The notes: generated from the letters alone by a model not told the origin. 64,000 nucleotides of DNA from Arcicella aurantiaca (GCF_003148625.1 NZ_QGGO01000012.1:1-64000), one strand, 5' to 3'. Shown: positions 53,469-62,326, counted from the first letter of the stretch. A program made the numbers and translations.

Positions 53469-53803
53469 TAGCAGGAACAGGACTCGAACCTGTGACCTTT
53501 GGGTTATGCTTACCACTATAGTTTTCACTACCCTTACGGTTTGTGGTCTGGACTGTCTCTTTACCTTCAACTTAACTTGGTAAGGTTCTTGCCATTCAGT
53601 CTCTACACCTTCCTTATTGCTAAGGCTTGGCTCGGGATTGCCATACTTAAAGGGTTCCCCGAATTTGACAAATAATCACGTAAAAGTTTCTTTTTACGCA
53701 GCCCTCTTGCAAATTGATTGAATAAATTTTAAATAAGTAAATTTTAAAATTCTCAATTAACAATAATTTGAGCCCAACGAGCTACCTACTGCTCCATCCT
53801 GCG
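53469..53803 (-). tRNA. Initiator tRNA-fMet(CAU), interrupted by a group I intron
   Basis: Exon 1 (53803-53771, 33 nt) is the acceptor 5' strand CGCAGGA, the D arm GAGCAGTAGGTAGCTC and the anticodon 5' stem TTGGG plus CT. Exon 2 (53508-53469, 40 nt) starts with the anticodon CAT and holds the anticodon 3' stem CCCAA, the T arm ACAGGTTCGAGTCCTGT and the acceptor 3' strand TCCTGCT plus A73. Joined, this is a 73-nt initiator tRNA: three G-C pairs in the anticodon stem and an unpaired 1-72 position (C with U), the hallmarks of initiators. CCA is not encoded. The 262-nt insertion lies after U33. Confidence 0.93.
53509..53770 (-). ncRNA. Group I intron in the anticodon loop of tRNA-fMet
   Basis: The 262-nt insert follows U33 and ends in G (53509), as group I introns do. 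Core pairings are visible on the RNA strand: CGGG (53661-53658) with CCCG (53636-53633) for P4, GACUG (53601-53597) with CAGUC (53555-53551) for P7, and a P2-like hairpin CGUAAAA/UUUUACG (53698-53679). AAUUCGGGGAACCC and AAUCCCGAGCC match the usual P and Q strand styles. The first 65 nt are very AT-rich. P1 and the guide sequence are not firmly assigned. No reading frame lies inside the intron. Subgroup IC3 is likely by analogy to other bacterial tRNA introns. Confidence 0.88.
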
Positions 53804-53828
53804 GTGTTGTTTCCATTTGATTGGACTG

Positions 53829-53859
53829 CAAAGGTACGAAAGTTTTTTGGTTATGCAAG
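53829..53859 (-). promoter_or_regulatory. tRNA-fMet promoter (CTTG-N19-TACCTTTG)
   Basis: On the minus strand, CTTG at 53859-53856, a 19-bp spacer and TACCTTTG at 53836-53829, a near-perfect Bacteroidota promoter about 26 bp before the tRNA 5' end. Confidence 0.7.
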
Positions 53860-53893
53860 CACTTGATTGAAAAAAAATAAAATATTTTTAAAA

Positions 53894-54514
53894 CTACTGA
53901 ATATTTGGGTCAATATCTTCGGCTTCTCCAATTTCAATTAGGCGGTCGAGGGTGAGTTTGCAGAGGGTGAACCATGATTTTAATATTTCAATGTCTTCTT
54001 CAATACCTATATTTTCAATTTGTATCCAAAGTATTTTTGTAGGTATTTTTTTTAGAAAGAAAACAGGATGGTCATCGTTTATCTTCAAAACTAAGTCTGT
54101 ACCTTCAAATGCTTCAAGAAATTTTTCTTGAAGATATTTTGTATCTAAGAATGTTAATAAACGTTTTTTTTGATTTGACTGTAAATAGATTTCGGCATCA
54201 AACTTTGTATTTCCAATTTCAATATCATTTATTCCAATATATTTTGCTGCGTAGCTAATTGCATTCTCCGAAGAAATTTCAAATGTAAATCTGTTTGTAG
54301 TAATGTACGGGCAAATGATTCTGGTATAAGTTTTTGAACTCCTTCCATTACCTTTTGAAAAAATATCTAATGTAATTTCTGTATTTCTATAATTAAATTT
54401 AACTTCGTTCGTTTCCCAAAATCCACCATCTACAAATTTTCCTTGTATTTCATGTGCTAATAATTTCCAATTTTCTTTTGCCCTCGAATAGAATAAATCT
54501 GTAAAAAAACTCAT
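53894..54514 (-). CDS. Hypothetical protein
   Basis: The ATG at 54514 gives 206 residues starting MSFFTDLFYSRAKENWKLLA. I recognise no family. The protein looks soluble and mixed alpha/beta: an amphipathic N-terminal helix, strands (NEVKFNYRNTEITLDIFSKG, YTRIICPYITTNRFTFEISS), a Lys-rich middle (QSNQKKRLLTFLDTKYLQE) and an acidic C-terminal helix (LCKLTLDRLIEIGEAEDIDP). It follows the ABC ATPase gene on the same strand by 30 bp and may share its transcript. Confidence 0.6.
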   Translation of the reverse strand: MSFFTDLFYSRAKENWKLLAHEIQGKFVDGGFWETNEVKFNYRNTEITLDIFSKGNGRSSKTYTRIICPYITTNRFTFEISSENAISYAAKYIGINDIEIGNTKFDAEIYLQSNQKKRLLTFLDTKYLQEKFLEAFEGTDLVLKINDDHPVFFLKKIPTKILWIQIENIGIEEDIEILKSWFTLCKLTLDRLIEIGEAEDIDPNIQ

Positions 54515-54544
54515 AGTTTTCAACTAATTACAATTAACCAATAA

Positions 54545-55276
54545 CTAATCCTGTGATTTCAAGTTCATCATCAATTCCTTAGCTTGCTTTACATTCGGGT
54601 TGATTTTATCTGTTTCTACCAAGCCGTCACGTAGGCGAACGATGCGGTGGGCGTATTGGGCAATGTCGTCTTCGTGCGTAACCATCACGATGGTGTTGCC
54701 TTTTGAATATAATTGGTCAAATAAATCCATGATTTCATAGGAAGTCTTGGTATCTAAGTTCCCTGTTGGTTCATCCGCCAAAAGAATAGAAGGGTCGTTT
54801 ACCAAAGCACGAGCAATGGCTACACGTTGACGTTGTCCACCCGAAAGTTCGTTTGGTTTATGTCCTGCACGGTTTTCAAGTCCGACACCTTTCAAAGCAA
54901 GCATGGCTTTTTCGATACGGTCGGCTTTGTTATAACCTGCATAAATTAAAGGTAAAGCAACGTTTTCAAGCGAAGATTGACGTGGTAAGAGGTTAAATGT
55001 TTGGAAAACAAACCCAATTTCTTTGTTACGAACAGTTGCCAATTCGTTTTCGGTCATTTGGCTAACGTCTTGATTATTAAGAATATATTGTCCAGAAGTA
55101 GGCGTGTCTAAACAACCAACAATGTTCATCAGTGTTGATTTTCCCGAACCCGAAGGACCCATGAAAGCCACGTATTCGCCTCGATTTACTGAAATAGAAA
55201 CGTCTTTAAGAGCTTGAATGATTTCTTCGCCCATGACGTAACGTCTTGAAATATTGGTAGTTTTGATGATTTCCAT
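54545..55276 (-). CDS. ABC transporter ATP-binding protein (MacB/LolD type)
   Basis: I start at the ATG at 55276, giving 243 residues from [13 protein letters not shown]; eight more codons are open upstream. It is a 24-kDa-class ATPase of the MacB/LolD/FtsE group with Walker [14 protein letters not shown]-loop [20 protein letters not shown], signature [15 protein letters not shown], Walker [13 protein letters not shown] and the switch His in MVTHEDD. Partners would be MacB-like or LolCE permeases for lipoprotein or antibiotic export, but no permease gene is adjacent. Confidence 0.93.
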   Translation of the reverse strand: MEIIKTTNISRRYVMGEEIIQALKDVSISVNRGEYVAFMGPSGSGKSTLMNIVGCLDTPTSGQYILNNQDVSQMTENELATVRNKEIGFVFQTFNLLPRQSSLENVALPLIYAGYNKADRIEKAMLALKGVGLENRAGHKPNELSGGQRQRVAIARALVNDPSILLADEPTGNLDTKTSYEIMDLFDQLYSKGNTIVMVTHEDDIAQYAHRIVRLRDGLVETDKINPNVKQAKELMMNLKSQD

Positions 55277-55377
55277 GTTAAAAATATATCGGTTGAGCAT
55301 AGATGCTCACAGTTATGATTCAAGTTTGTTGAGATGAGCCAATATTAAAACCCATTCTACAAAACAAACTTAGTAAT

Positions 55378-57819
55378 TTACTGAAAACCAGCACTTGCCT
55401 TTTCGATGGATTGTTGTTTGGCTTGATAGGTTGGCAGAAAACGCTGATAATCGGTTGGAGATAGTTTTTGAAGAATTGCCAAACCGTCATTGGCATATTC
55501 TTTCATGCCAATATTTTGGGCTTGCGTGATATAGATTTCGTATAATTTCGGAGAATCTTTTCGCCAAGAAATCGCTCGCATCACTACGTCGTAGGCTTTT
55601 TCTGGTTGTTTATTTTGGTTGTAAAGATTAACCGCTTTTTCAACAACAGTCTCATGCAATGGAAACTGCTTTAAAACTTGCTCTGCTTCTTTAATCGACT
55701 TAAAATCAGGTGTTTTTGTATTGGAAAGAGCTTCTTTTTTCAAAAATGTATTTAACAGAAGTCCAAAATATTTCCCTTTTTTATCGGTTGAATCAGCATT
55801 TGACCACATTTGCAAATTCTGAAATGCCAATAATTTATCGCCTTTGTAATAATCTTGAATCATATTGGCAAATGAAAGGTCTTCGGCATATTCTTCGTTG
55901 CCTTCTTCTTCGGCAAGTTTGCGAAGTGAAAGGGTATCACCTTGTGATTTTTGAGCCAAAGCATAATTGTAAATCCACGCAAAATCTGACACATTTCCTT
56001 TACTTAGTGGAGGTACTTCTGTTTCCGTATTTTCAGTAGATTGTGCAACTAATTTTAAGGCTAATTTATTGCCTTGAAACGAATTGTACGCAATATTTTC
56101 GGTTTTACTTAATATGTCTTTGGCGGTGCTATTTTTGCCATTGGTTGCCCAAAATGCCAATAAATTGCTGGCTGGCACTTCTGATTTTTTAGCATTTTTT
56201 ACCGCCATTTCATAATAAATTACGGTAGAATCGGGCAAGTTAGATTTGTTGTAGAGATAGGCTAAATTGTTCTGTAATTCGCCCGATTTTGGGAATTTTT
56301 GCAAGCCTTCTTTCAAAGTAAAAATAGCATCAAAGAAACTTTTTGCATCAAATAATGAGCGACTTAGTGCTTCATACGAGTAGGCAGAAGGATTTTTCGC
56401 CAAAGCCTGACGGAAATAAACGCCCGCCGTTTCATTGTCGCCCTGCGTGAGAGAAAGTGATGCTAAAGCGTAATTGGTTTTATGATTGCGATGTTCATAA
56501 GCTAAGGCTAATTTGTATTCAACTTCGGCAAATTTATAGTCTTTTTCGGTGGTGTAATAATCGCCAAGACCGTTATAAAATGCAGCGGAAGCTTGTTTTA
56601 CAGGGAAAAAATCTTTTAAAACTAATAACGAAGCAATGACGATAACGGCTAAAATTTGAAACATCCAAACGGGGAACTTCAAAGGTTTAAAAACCACTTT
56701 ATGAACCTCCAAGTTTTGCTTAAATAATCCCGAAAAATTGACAAGAACATAGCCTAAAAACATAATGCCCATTGCCAAATGAGAATAGGTAATGGCATCT
56801 TCCAAAGCTTCGGTCATGGGGTCGTTGGCGGTGGCAAAAGAAAGTCCGCAAGTGGCAAGTGTAATGATGGCTAATCCTACGTAAATAAATGCTCCAGATT
56901 CTTCAAAATCCATGATTGAAGCACTCAAATTTCTACGACTTCGGAAGCCCCAAATTCCCAAAATACTTGAAATGATTAATAGCAAGAATGGACTCAAATA
57001 AATCATATTCCAGTCGATAATCTTGTTGTTGTTTAGGAATGTTAATAATACATTTGCTAAGTAGATAATGCTGATAATCAAAAAGTTATTAAGTGGCTGG
57101 TCGCTTTTGGTAGAAGTTGAGATGAATAAAAAAACGTTAACAATTTCATACGAAATCAAGAATGTAAATCCAATACTTAACAACATTGCACCCGCAGTTC
57201 GGTAGCTGGCGAGCAGTAAAAAAGGATGGCTTACTGATGAAAATTTATAGATGCCAATTCCCAATAAAACGGTGATGAAAATAAACGTTCCAAAGCGTTT
57301 TAGAATGTCAATATCTGGGCGAAAAGCGTGGAAAAAATAGCTTGAGCCTACATACAAAACGATGAGTCCAACGTTGAGATAATTATTGGCAAGGTTGAAA
57401 ATTAATCCAAAATTGAAGGTCACAATCAGCAAAATAACTGAACCCATGAAAATCAAGTACCAAAAACGATTTACAGCTGATAATGCCGAAAGGATTAACA
57501 AAAAACCAATCACGAAAAGCCCTAAAAATATATAATTTCCAACGGTATTAATTGCCATCGACGAAGCCACAAATTGCTCTGTAACGGTGATTGCTTTGGC
57601 AGGAATGGTAAGCGTTTCGTCGGGCGAAACTTTAAATTGGTCAAGCACAACGGGCAAATCGTTTAATTCACTGAGTACGTCCCAATGGATAACATTTTCT
57701 AAACCTCTGAAATAGGCTATTCCGAAAATTATCAGTGAAATAACAAGAATAGATAACGAGAAAAGATAAAGAATACGGGTAGGCTTTTGCCAATTCGCCC
57801 AAAATTGTAATTGATTCAT
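55378..57819 (-). CDS. Polytopic membrane protein with C-terminal TPR domain
   Basis: An 813-residue protein. The N-terminal half has about twelve hydrophobic helices (e.g. ILYLFSLSILVISLIIFGIA, NYIFLGLFVIGFLLILSAL), ending with a helix near 395-410. The C-terminal half of about 390 residues is built of tetratricopeptide repeats (NGLGDYYTTEKDYKFAEVEY, GELQNNLAYLYNKSNLPDST). The function is unknown; TPR proteins of this design often act as scaffolds in envelope complexes. Two helices with an intervening loop near residues 20-80 may face the periplasm. It is upstream of the ABC ATPase gene by about 100 bp. Confidence 0.75.
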   Translation of the reverse strand: MNQLQFWANWQKPTRILYLFSLSILVISLIIFGIAYFRGLENVIHWDVLSELNDLPVVLDQFKVSPDETLTIPAKAITVTEQFVASSMAINTVGNYIFLGLFVIGFLLILSALSAVNRFWYLIFMGSVILLIVTFNFGLIFNLANNYLNVGLIVLYVGSSYFFHAFRPDIDILKRFGTFIFITVLLGIGIYKFSSVSHPFLLLASYRTAGAMLLSIGFTFLISYEIVNVFLFISTSTKSDQPLNNFLIISIIYLANVLLTFLNNNKIIDWNMIYLSPFLLLIISSILGIWGFRSRRNLSASIMDFEESGAFIYVGLAIITLATCGLSFATANDPMTEALEDAITYSHLAMGIMFLGYVLVNFSGLFKQNLEVHKVVFKPLKFPVWMFQILAVIVIASLLVLKDFFPVKQASAAFYNGLGDYYTTEKDYKFAEVEYKLALAYEHRNHKTNYALASLSLTQGDNETAGVYFRQALAKNPSAYSYEALSRSLFDAKSFFDAIFTLKEGLQKFPKSGELQNNLAYLYNKSNLPDSTVIYYEMAVKNAKKSEVPASNLLAFWATNGKNSTAKDILSKTENIAYNSFQGNKLALKLVAQSTENTETEVPPLSKGNVSDFAWIYNYALAQKSQGDTLSLRKLAEEEGNEEYAEDLSFANMIQDYYKGDKLLAFQNLQMWSNADSTDKKGKYFGLLLNTFLKKEALSNTKTPDFKSIKEAEQVLKQFPLHETVVEKAVNLYNQNKQPEKAYDVVMRAISWRKDSPKLYEIYITQAQNIGMKEYANDGLAILQKLSPTDYQRFLPTYQAKQQSIEKASAGFQ

Positions 57820-57911
57820 AATTGGTTGTTTTTCTTAGAACAAAGTTAGGCAGGAAATATTGTTTGGGAAATGAAGTTTGTTGCTGGGATTACGGAGTTT
57901 AAGATAAAGTT

Positions 57912-57944
57912 AACGTAGTCAGCGTTCAAAACGCTGACTACGTT
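57912..57944. repeat. REP-like perfect palindrome with GTAG/CTAC feet
   Basis: A perfect 15-bp stem (57912-57926 with 57930-57944) and a CAA loop, containing GTAGTCAGCGTT and its complement. The GTAG..CTAC frame is the same as in the element at 13623, with a different stem core. Confidence 0.65.
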
Positions 57945-58009
57945 GCTGATTTCGTAAAACAAGTTTTGTGAAAATCTTATCTATATCAAATTTACTGATT
58001 TTTGTTTTT

Positions 58010-58429
58010 TTAACGCTTCTCAATAATTGCCGTAGTCAATCGGCTAACACAAACTAAATCGCCTGTTTCGTTAGTAATTTTTATGTCCCAAATGTGCATG
58101 GTTCTACCCACTTTCAAAGGCGTACATTTGGCATAAACGTATCCATCACGAGCAGATTTTAAGTGATTGGCATTGATTTCCACGCCTACTGCTGCTTGTT
58201 TTTCGGGGTCAATTGATAAATAGGAAGCAATACTTCCAACTGATTCTGCTAAAACCACCGACGCTCCACCGTGCAGAAGTCCCATTGGTTGTTTGGTTCG
58301 GTTATCGACAGGCATTTTTGCACAAATATATTCAGGATTTAGTTCGGTAAATTCTATGCCAAGCAGTCCAACCATATTATTTTCGCTCATTTTATTAAGC
58401 ATTTCCAATGAAACGGAGGTATTTATCAT
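58010..58429 (-). CDS. Hotdog-fold thioesterase (PaaI family)
   Basis: The ATG at 58429 gives 139 residues starting MINTSVSLEMLNKMSENNM. The hotdog fold of PaaI-type acyl-CoA thioesterases is clear: LGIEFTELNPEYICAKMPVD, the catalytic-helix block QPMGLLHGGASVVLAESVGS, and GVEINANHLKSARDGYVYAK. Such enzymes hydrolyse aromatic or short acyl-CoA esters. In Bacteroidota a similar protein often acts on the DHNA-CoA step of menaquinone synthesis, which is possible here but not shown by its neighbours. Confidence 0.92.
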   Translation of the reverse strand: MINTSVSLEMLNKMSENNMVGLLGIEFTELNPEYICAKMPVDNRTKQPMGLLHGGASVVLAESVGSIASYLSIDPEKQAAVGVEINANHLKSARDGYVYAKCTPLKVGRTMHIWDIKITNETGDLVCVSRLTTAIIEKR

Positions 58430-58715
58430 TTTAATCTGTTGTTTTAAGTAACTCAATAACTGAAGTGGCAGAATATTTTTTCGTTAAATTCCGCTAACAT
58501 TTAGCAAAAATATTATCAATCTATCTTAGTTTACCATCAATCTTCAAATAAGTGTTCGCATTTGGCTGAAAACCTGTACTTTTGCGTGAAAATTAGTAAC
58601 CACAGAAGTAATATTAGAAGGCAGTGGTTGCAAGAAGTAAATTTCCTCTCAAAGTATTGTTAGTAGATTTACTTTTCTCAAATCGCACTTCGCTCAAATT
58701 TAACCTTACGAATCA
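58430..58715. other. Divergent intergenic region
   Basis: The 286-bp gap between the thioesterase and phosphatase genes has a candidate -7 box TACTTTTG at 58577-58584 for the rightward gene, with TTTG 13 bp upstream of it (closer than usual). No RNA gene or coding sequence is seen. Confidence 0.4.
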
Positions 58716-59372
58716 ATGTCTAACGACCAATCACCAATTCATCATACCAAGACCATTTATTTAATTCGTCACGGAGAAACTGATTTCAACCGTCAGGGAG
58801 TTGTTCAAGGAAGTGGCGTAGATTCTTCTCTTAATGCGTTGGGGCAAGCTCAAGCAGAAGCGTTTTTTCAGGCTTATCAGCATCTTAATTTTGATAAAGT
58901 TTATACCTCTGTTTTGCAAAGAACGCACCAATCGGTAAAGAAATTTCTTGAAAGAGGTCATGCTTGGGAACAACACGAAGGCTTAAATGAGATTAGTTGG
59001 GGCGTGCGTGAAGGCAAAATTCCCAATAGTCGTGATAACGAATATTACAAAATTCTAATTGATAGTTGGATTGAAGGCAAAACTGATATGCCCTCTGAAG
59101 GCGGTGAAAGTCCAGAAGACGTGGTGGCTCGTCAGAAACCTGTTTTTGAGTTAATTTTGAGCCGTCCAGAAGAACAATTAATTTTGGTTGCCATGCACGG
59201 GCGTGCCATTCGTATTCTTTTGACACACTTATTAGAACGTCCTCTACACGAAATGGATACTTTTGACCATGCTAACTTGTGTTTATACAAATTGATTTAC
59301 GATTATAAAACATCAAAATTTAGTGTTGAATTAGCCTGTGATGTTTCGCACTTGGAAGGAATCTCAGAATAA
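58716..59372 (+). CDS. Histidine phosphatase family protein
   Basis: A 218-residue phosphatase of the branch-1 phosphoglycerate-mutase-like superfamily. The catalytic motif LIRHGETDFNRQG is at about 16-28 with His19, the second Arg in VYTSVLQRTHQSVKKF, the acid Glu near NEISWGVREGKIPN, and the second His in LVAMHGRAIRILLTHLL. Substrates of this group range from 2,3-bisphosphoglycerate to alpha-ribazole phosphate; none is indicated here. It precedes the LytS-type kinase gene on the same strand by 120 bp. Confidence 0.93.
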   Translation: MSNDQSPIHHTKTIYLIRHGETDFNRQGVVQGSGVDSSLNALGQAQAEAFFQAYQHLNFDKVYTSVLQRTHQSVKKFLERGHAWEQHEGLNEISWGVREGKIPNSRDNEYYKILIDSWIEGKTDMPSEGGESPEDVVARQKPVFELILSRPEEQLILVAMHGRAIRILLTHLLERPLHEMDTFDHANLCLYKLIYDYKTSKFSVELACDVSHLEGISE

Positions 59373-59492
59373 TTGACCTTTCAAAATCTTCCGTTTATCC
59401 ACATTACTTTCCGTTTACTCAATTTTTTCAACGTTTTCGACACGATTACGCTAAATTGTTGTTGTCTAAAGGTAAAACTTTATTAAAAATTC

Positions 59493-60584
59493 ATGTCAAG
59501 AACAAAACTATATTGGACGCTGCAAATCTTTGGCTGGTCGGCTTGGCTCGCCAATGAAGCCTTGATATATGCCAATAATTATGGGTGGTCGCTTGACTGG
59601 TTTGTTGCTGCCGATTTGAACGTCGTCATTGCGATTGTAATGACCAATAATTTCAGAAAAGTTATAAAAAAATACGGTTGGGTTGAACTTCCCATTGAAA
59701 TGGTGATGCCCCGTATTTTATTGGCAGTTGGCTCAATGTCGATTTTCATGGCTTTAGTCAATATTCCACTCGACTCATATTTATTGAAAGAACACGAAGA
59801 AGCTAATCTGTGGTCATTTTTCTTCATTTTGCAGTACATTTTTAGTTGGGCAAAACCTCTCATGATTTGGACGCTTTTTTATTACGCTTCGCATTATTTT
59901 GAACGAAAATCAGAAGTTGAAGTTGATAAAATTCGTTTAGAATCATCGGTAAAAGAAACAGAATCGAAGGTTTTGAGAGCTCAAATGAATCCGCATTTTA
60001 TGTTTAATGCCCTAAATTCAATTCGAGCCTTGATTTTGGAAGACCCCGATAAAGCTCAAAAAGCTGTAACACAATTATCAAATATTTTGAGAAGTTCGCT
60101 TTTGGCGGATAGAAGAAAAACGGTTTCACTTTCGGAAGAATTAAGAACGGTAGAAGATTATTTAGCTTTGGAAAAAATCCGTTATGAAGAACGTTTGCAA
60201 GTTCGGAAGAATATTTACCCCGAATCTTTGACGGTGCAAGTTCCGCCAATGTTATTACAGACTTTGGTAGAAAACGCTATCAAACATGGCGTTTCTAAAC
60301 CCGTAAAAGGTGGTTTTGTGAGTTTGGAAGCACAGGTAATTGATAAAGTTTTGTTGATGACTATTAGTAACACAGGCGTTTTGGAAAGTACAGAATCGGA
60401 AGGATTTGGCTTGCAAAATACCGCCCACCGCTTGGAATTATTGTTTGGACCAGAGTCAAAATTCAAAATATTTCAATCTGCCAAAGAAGTGGTAACGGCT
60501 GAAATCACCATTCCAATTCCACAGATAGAATCAGAAAAAGCTAATCCTTTGACGAAGATTACTAATTTGGTGAAAGTGGGGTGA
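59493..60584 (+). CDS. LytS/YehU-type sensor histidine kinase
   Basis: A 363-residue membrane kinase. The first 135 residues hold about four hydrophobic helices with no separate sensor domain. A coiled linker leads to the His_kinase domain with the motif RAQMNPHFMFNALNSIRAL (His168), typical of LytS-type kinases. The ATPase part has VPPMLLQTLVENAIKHGVSK (N-box) and GFGLQNTAHRLELLFG (G-box). The LytTR response regulator gene follows 68 bp downstream, so these form one two-component system. The signal is unknown. Confidence 0.95.
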   Translation: MSRTKLYWTLQIFGWSAWLANEALIYANNYGWSLDWFVAADLNVVIAIVMTNNFRKVIKKYGWVELPIEMVMPRILLAVGSMSIFMALVNIPLDSYLLKEHEEANLWSFFFILQYIFSWAKPLMIWTLFYYASHYFERKSEVEVDKIRLESSVKETESKVLRAQMNPHFMFNALNSIRALILEDPDKAQKAVTQLSNILRSSLLADRRKTVSLSEELRTVEDYLALEKIRYEERLQVRKNIYPESLTVQVPPMLLQTLVENAIKHGVSKPVKGGFVSLEAQVIDKVLLMTISNTGVLESTESEGFGLQNTAHRLELLFGPESKFKIFQSAKEVVTAEITIPIPQIESEKANPLTKITNLVKVG

Positions 60585-60652
60585 TAATATCCACGCTCGT
60601 CCAGATTTACAATTTGGATTAGCAACATTCTTAAAACTGATAACTGAATAAT

Positions 60653-61390
60653 ATGAAAGCTCTAATCGTAGATGATGAACGTTTGGCAAGAAATGAACTG
60701 AAACGCTTGCTTGAAAATTTCCCTAAAATTAATATCGTTGGTGAAGCTGCCAATGCTGAGGAAGCCGTTGAGTTGATTGACCAATTGCATCCAGACCTTT
60801 TGTTTTTGGATATTCAGATGCCGGGGAAAACGGGTTTCGACTTGTTGACAGACCTTGAAGGATACGTTCCAGAAGTTATTTTTACGACTGCCTACGATGA
60901 ATATGCCATCAAAGCTTTTGAGTTTAATGCTTTGGATTATCTTTTGAAACCCATTGAATTACACCGACTTAGCGAAGCCGTTCAGAAAGTTGAGGAGGAA
61001 TTTGACCGTCAAAAACAATTGACCGAAACGGTAAAAGACAACACAACGGTACTTTCTGAAAACGACCAAGTTTTTGTAAAAGACGGTGAAAAATGTTGGT
61101 TTGTGCGTTTAGGAAATGTTCGCCTTTTTGAATCAATGGGAAATTATGTACGTCTTTATTTTGACGACCAAAAGCCTTTGGTTCTCAAATCTTTAAATGC
61201 TTTGGAAGACCGTTTAGACCCTAAAATTTTCTTCCGTGCCAACCGTAAGCATATTATCAATTTGAAATATATCCAAAAGATAGAGCCTTGGTTTTCAGGA
61301 GGTTTACAAGTAACCTTGCGTGAAAGTGGCGATAAAATTGAAATCTCTCGTCGTCAAGCAATTCGTTTTAAAGAATTATTGAGTTTGTAA
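60653..61390 (+). CDS. LytTR-family response regulator
   Basis: A 245-residue regulator with a receiver domain (VDDERLARNELKRLL at the start, phospho-acceptor Asp53 in LLFLDIQMPGKTGFD, Lys in YLLKPIELHRL) and a C-terminal LytTR DNA-binding domain (VFVKDGEKCWFVRLGNVRLF, then FFRANRKHIINLKYIQKIE and QVTLRESGDKIEISRRQAIR). It is the partner of the kinase gene directly upstream. Confidence 0.96.
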   Translation: MKALIVDDERLARNELKRLLENFPKINIVGEAANAEEAVELIDQLHPDLLFLDIQMPGKTGFDLLTDLEGYVPEVIFTTAYDEYAIKAFEFNALDYLLKPIELHRLSEAVQKVEEEFDRQKQLTETVKDNTTVLSENDQVFVKDGEKCWFVRLGNVRLFESMGNYVRLYFDDQKPLVLKSLNALEDRLDPKIFFRANRKHIINLKYIQKIEPWFSGGLQVTLRESGDKIEISRRQAIRFKELLSL

Positions 61391-61434
61391 AATAGTTGGG
61401 GTATCTGGATAATATAGAATTATTGATAAACAAT

Positions 61435-61442
61435 TATCTTTG
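61435..61442 (+). promoter_or_regulatory. Candidate -7 box for the Rpn-like gene
   Basis: TATCTTTG fits TAnnTTTG, 30 bp before the ATG at 61473. No good -33 match is seen. Confidence 0.5.
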
Positions 61443-61472
61443 TCTATCAATTCAAAAATATATTGCAAAATC

Positions 61473-62312
61473 ATGTCGAAATACATTAATCCATATACGG
61501 ATTTTGGTTTTAAAAAACTGTTCGGGGAAGAAGGTAATAAGGATTTATTGATAGACTTTTTAAATCAGTTGTTACCAACTCATCATCAGATTGAAACCTT
61601 AACTTTTCGTAATAATGAGAATTCTTCGGAATTTGCATTTGAGCGTAAAGCTGTTTTTGATATTCATTGTCATGCCCAAAATGGAGAAAGATTCATTGTA
61701 GAAATGCAAAAAGCTAAAGTGAATTACTTTAAAGACCGTTCTCTTTTTTATACCACTTTCCCGATTAGAGAACAAGCGAAACGGGGTGAAGCATGGGATT
61801 TTAGATTGACTCCAGTTTATATGATTGCCATTTTGGATTTTCTTTATGATGAAGAAGCCGAAAAGCAAAAGTTCTTGCGTTCGGTAGCTTTAAAAGACCA
61901 AGACGGGGAAATATTTTACGATAAGTTACACTTCAAGTTTATACAAATGCCTTTGTTCAATAAGGGCGAAAATGAGCTGAAAACGCATTTTGACAAGTGG
62001 ATTTATTTTTTGAAAAATTTAGATTCATTCAATGATATTCCTCTAATTCTGAAAGAACCAATTTTTGAGAAAGCATTTCATGAGGCAGAAATTGCAGCAA
62101 TGACCGCTCCGCAATTTGAACAATATCAAGAGAGTTTGATGAGTTATATTGAAATTCGAGAGGTTATCAATACCGCAATACAAAGTGCTGAGAATGATGG
62201 GAGAAAAAAGGAAAAGTATAATATTGCCAAAGAAATGAAGAAAGATGGGGAGCCATTAGATAAAATAATGAGATACACAGGACTTTCAGAAAAAGAAATT
62301 AACGGTTTGTAA
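61473..62312 (+). CDS. Rpn-family PD-(D/E)XK nuclease (transposase-like)
   Basis: The ATG at 61473 gives 279 residues starting SKYINPYTDFGFKKLFGEEG after Met, the hallmark opening of the PDDEXK_2/Rpn family. The nuclease core is visible: Asp in VFDIHCHAQNGERFIVEMQK with Glu-x-Gln-Lys (VEMQKAKV). The C-terminal helical half (YQESLMSYIEIREVINTAIQ) ends with GLSEKEINGL. Rpn proteins are DNA endonucleases thought to promote recombination, often in many copies per genome. It has its own promoter-like box and terminator, which suits an independently moving gene. Confidence 0.92.
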   Translation: MSKYINPYTDFGFKKLFGEEGNKDLLIDFLNQLLPTHHQIETLTFRNNENSSEFAFERKAVFDIHCHAQNGERFIVEMQKAKVNYFKDRSLFYTTFPIREQAKRGEAWDFRLTPVYMIAILDFLYDEEAEKQKFLRSVALKDQDGEIFYDKLHFKFIQMPLFNKGENELKTHFDKWIYFLKNLDSFNDIPLILKEPIFEKAFHEAEIAAMTAPQFEQYQESLMSYIEIREVINTAIQSAENDGRKKEKYNIAKEMKKDGEPLDKIMRYTGLSEKEINGL

Positions 62313-62326
62313 GCAAATCTTACTTG

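Noticed and set aside
53469-53803. Broken tRNA pseudogene
   Set aside because: Both exons are intact and pair fully once the insert is removed, and the insert has group I intron pairings and boundaries.
55710-56039. 109-codon plus-strand open frame
   Set aside because: Antisense to the TPR region; no domain or start context.
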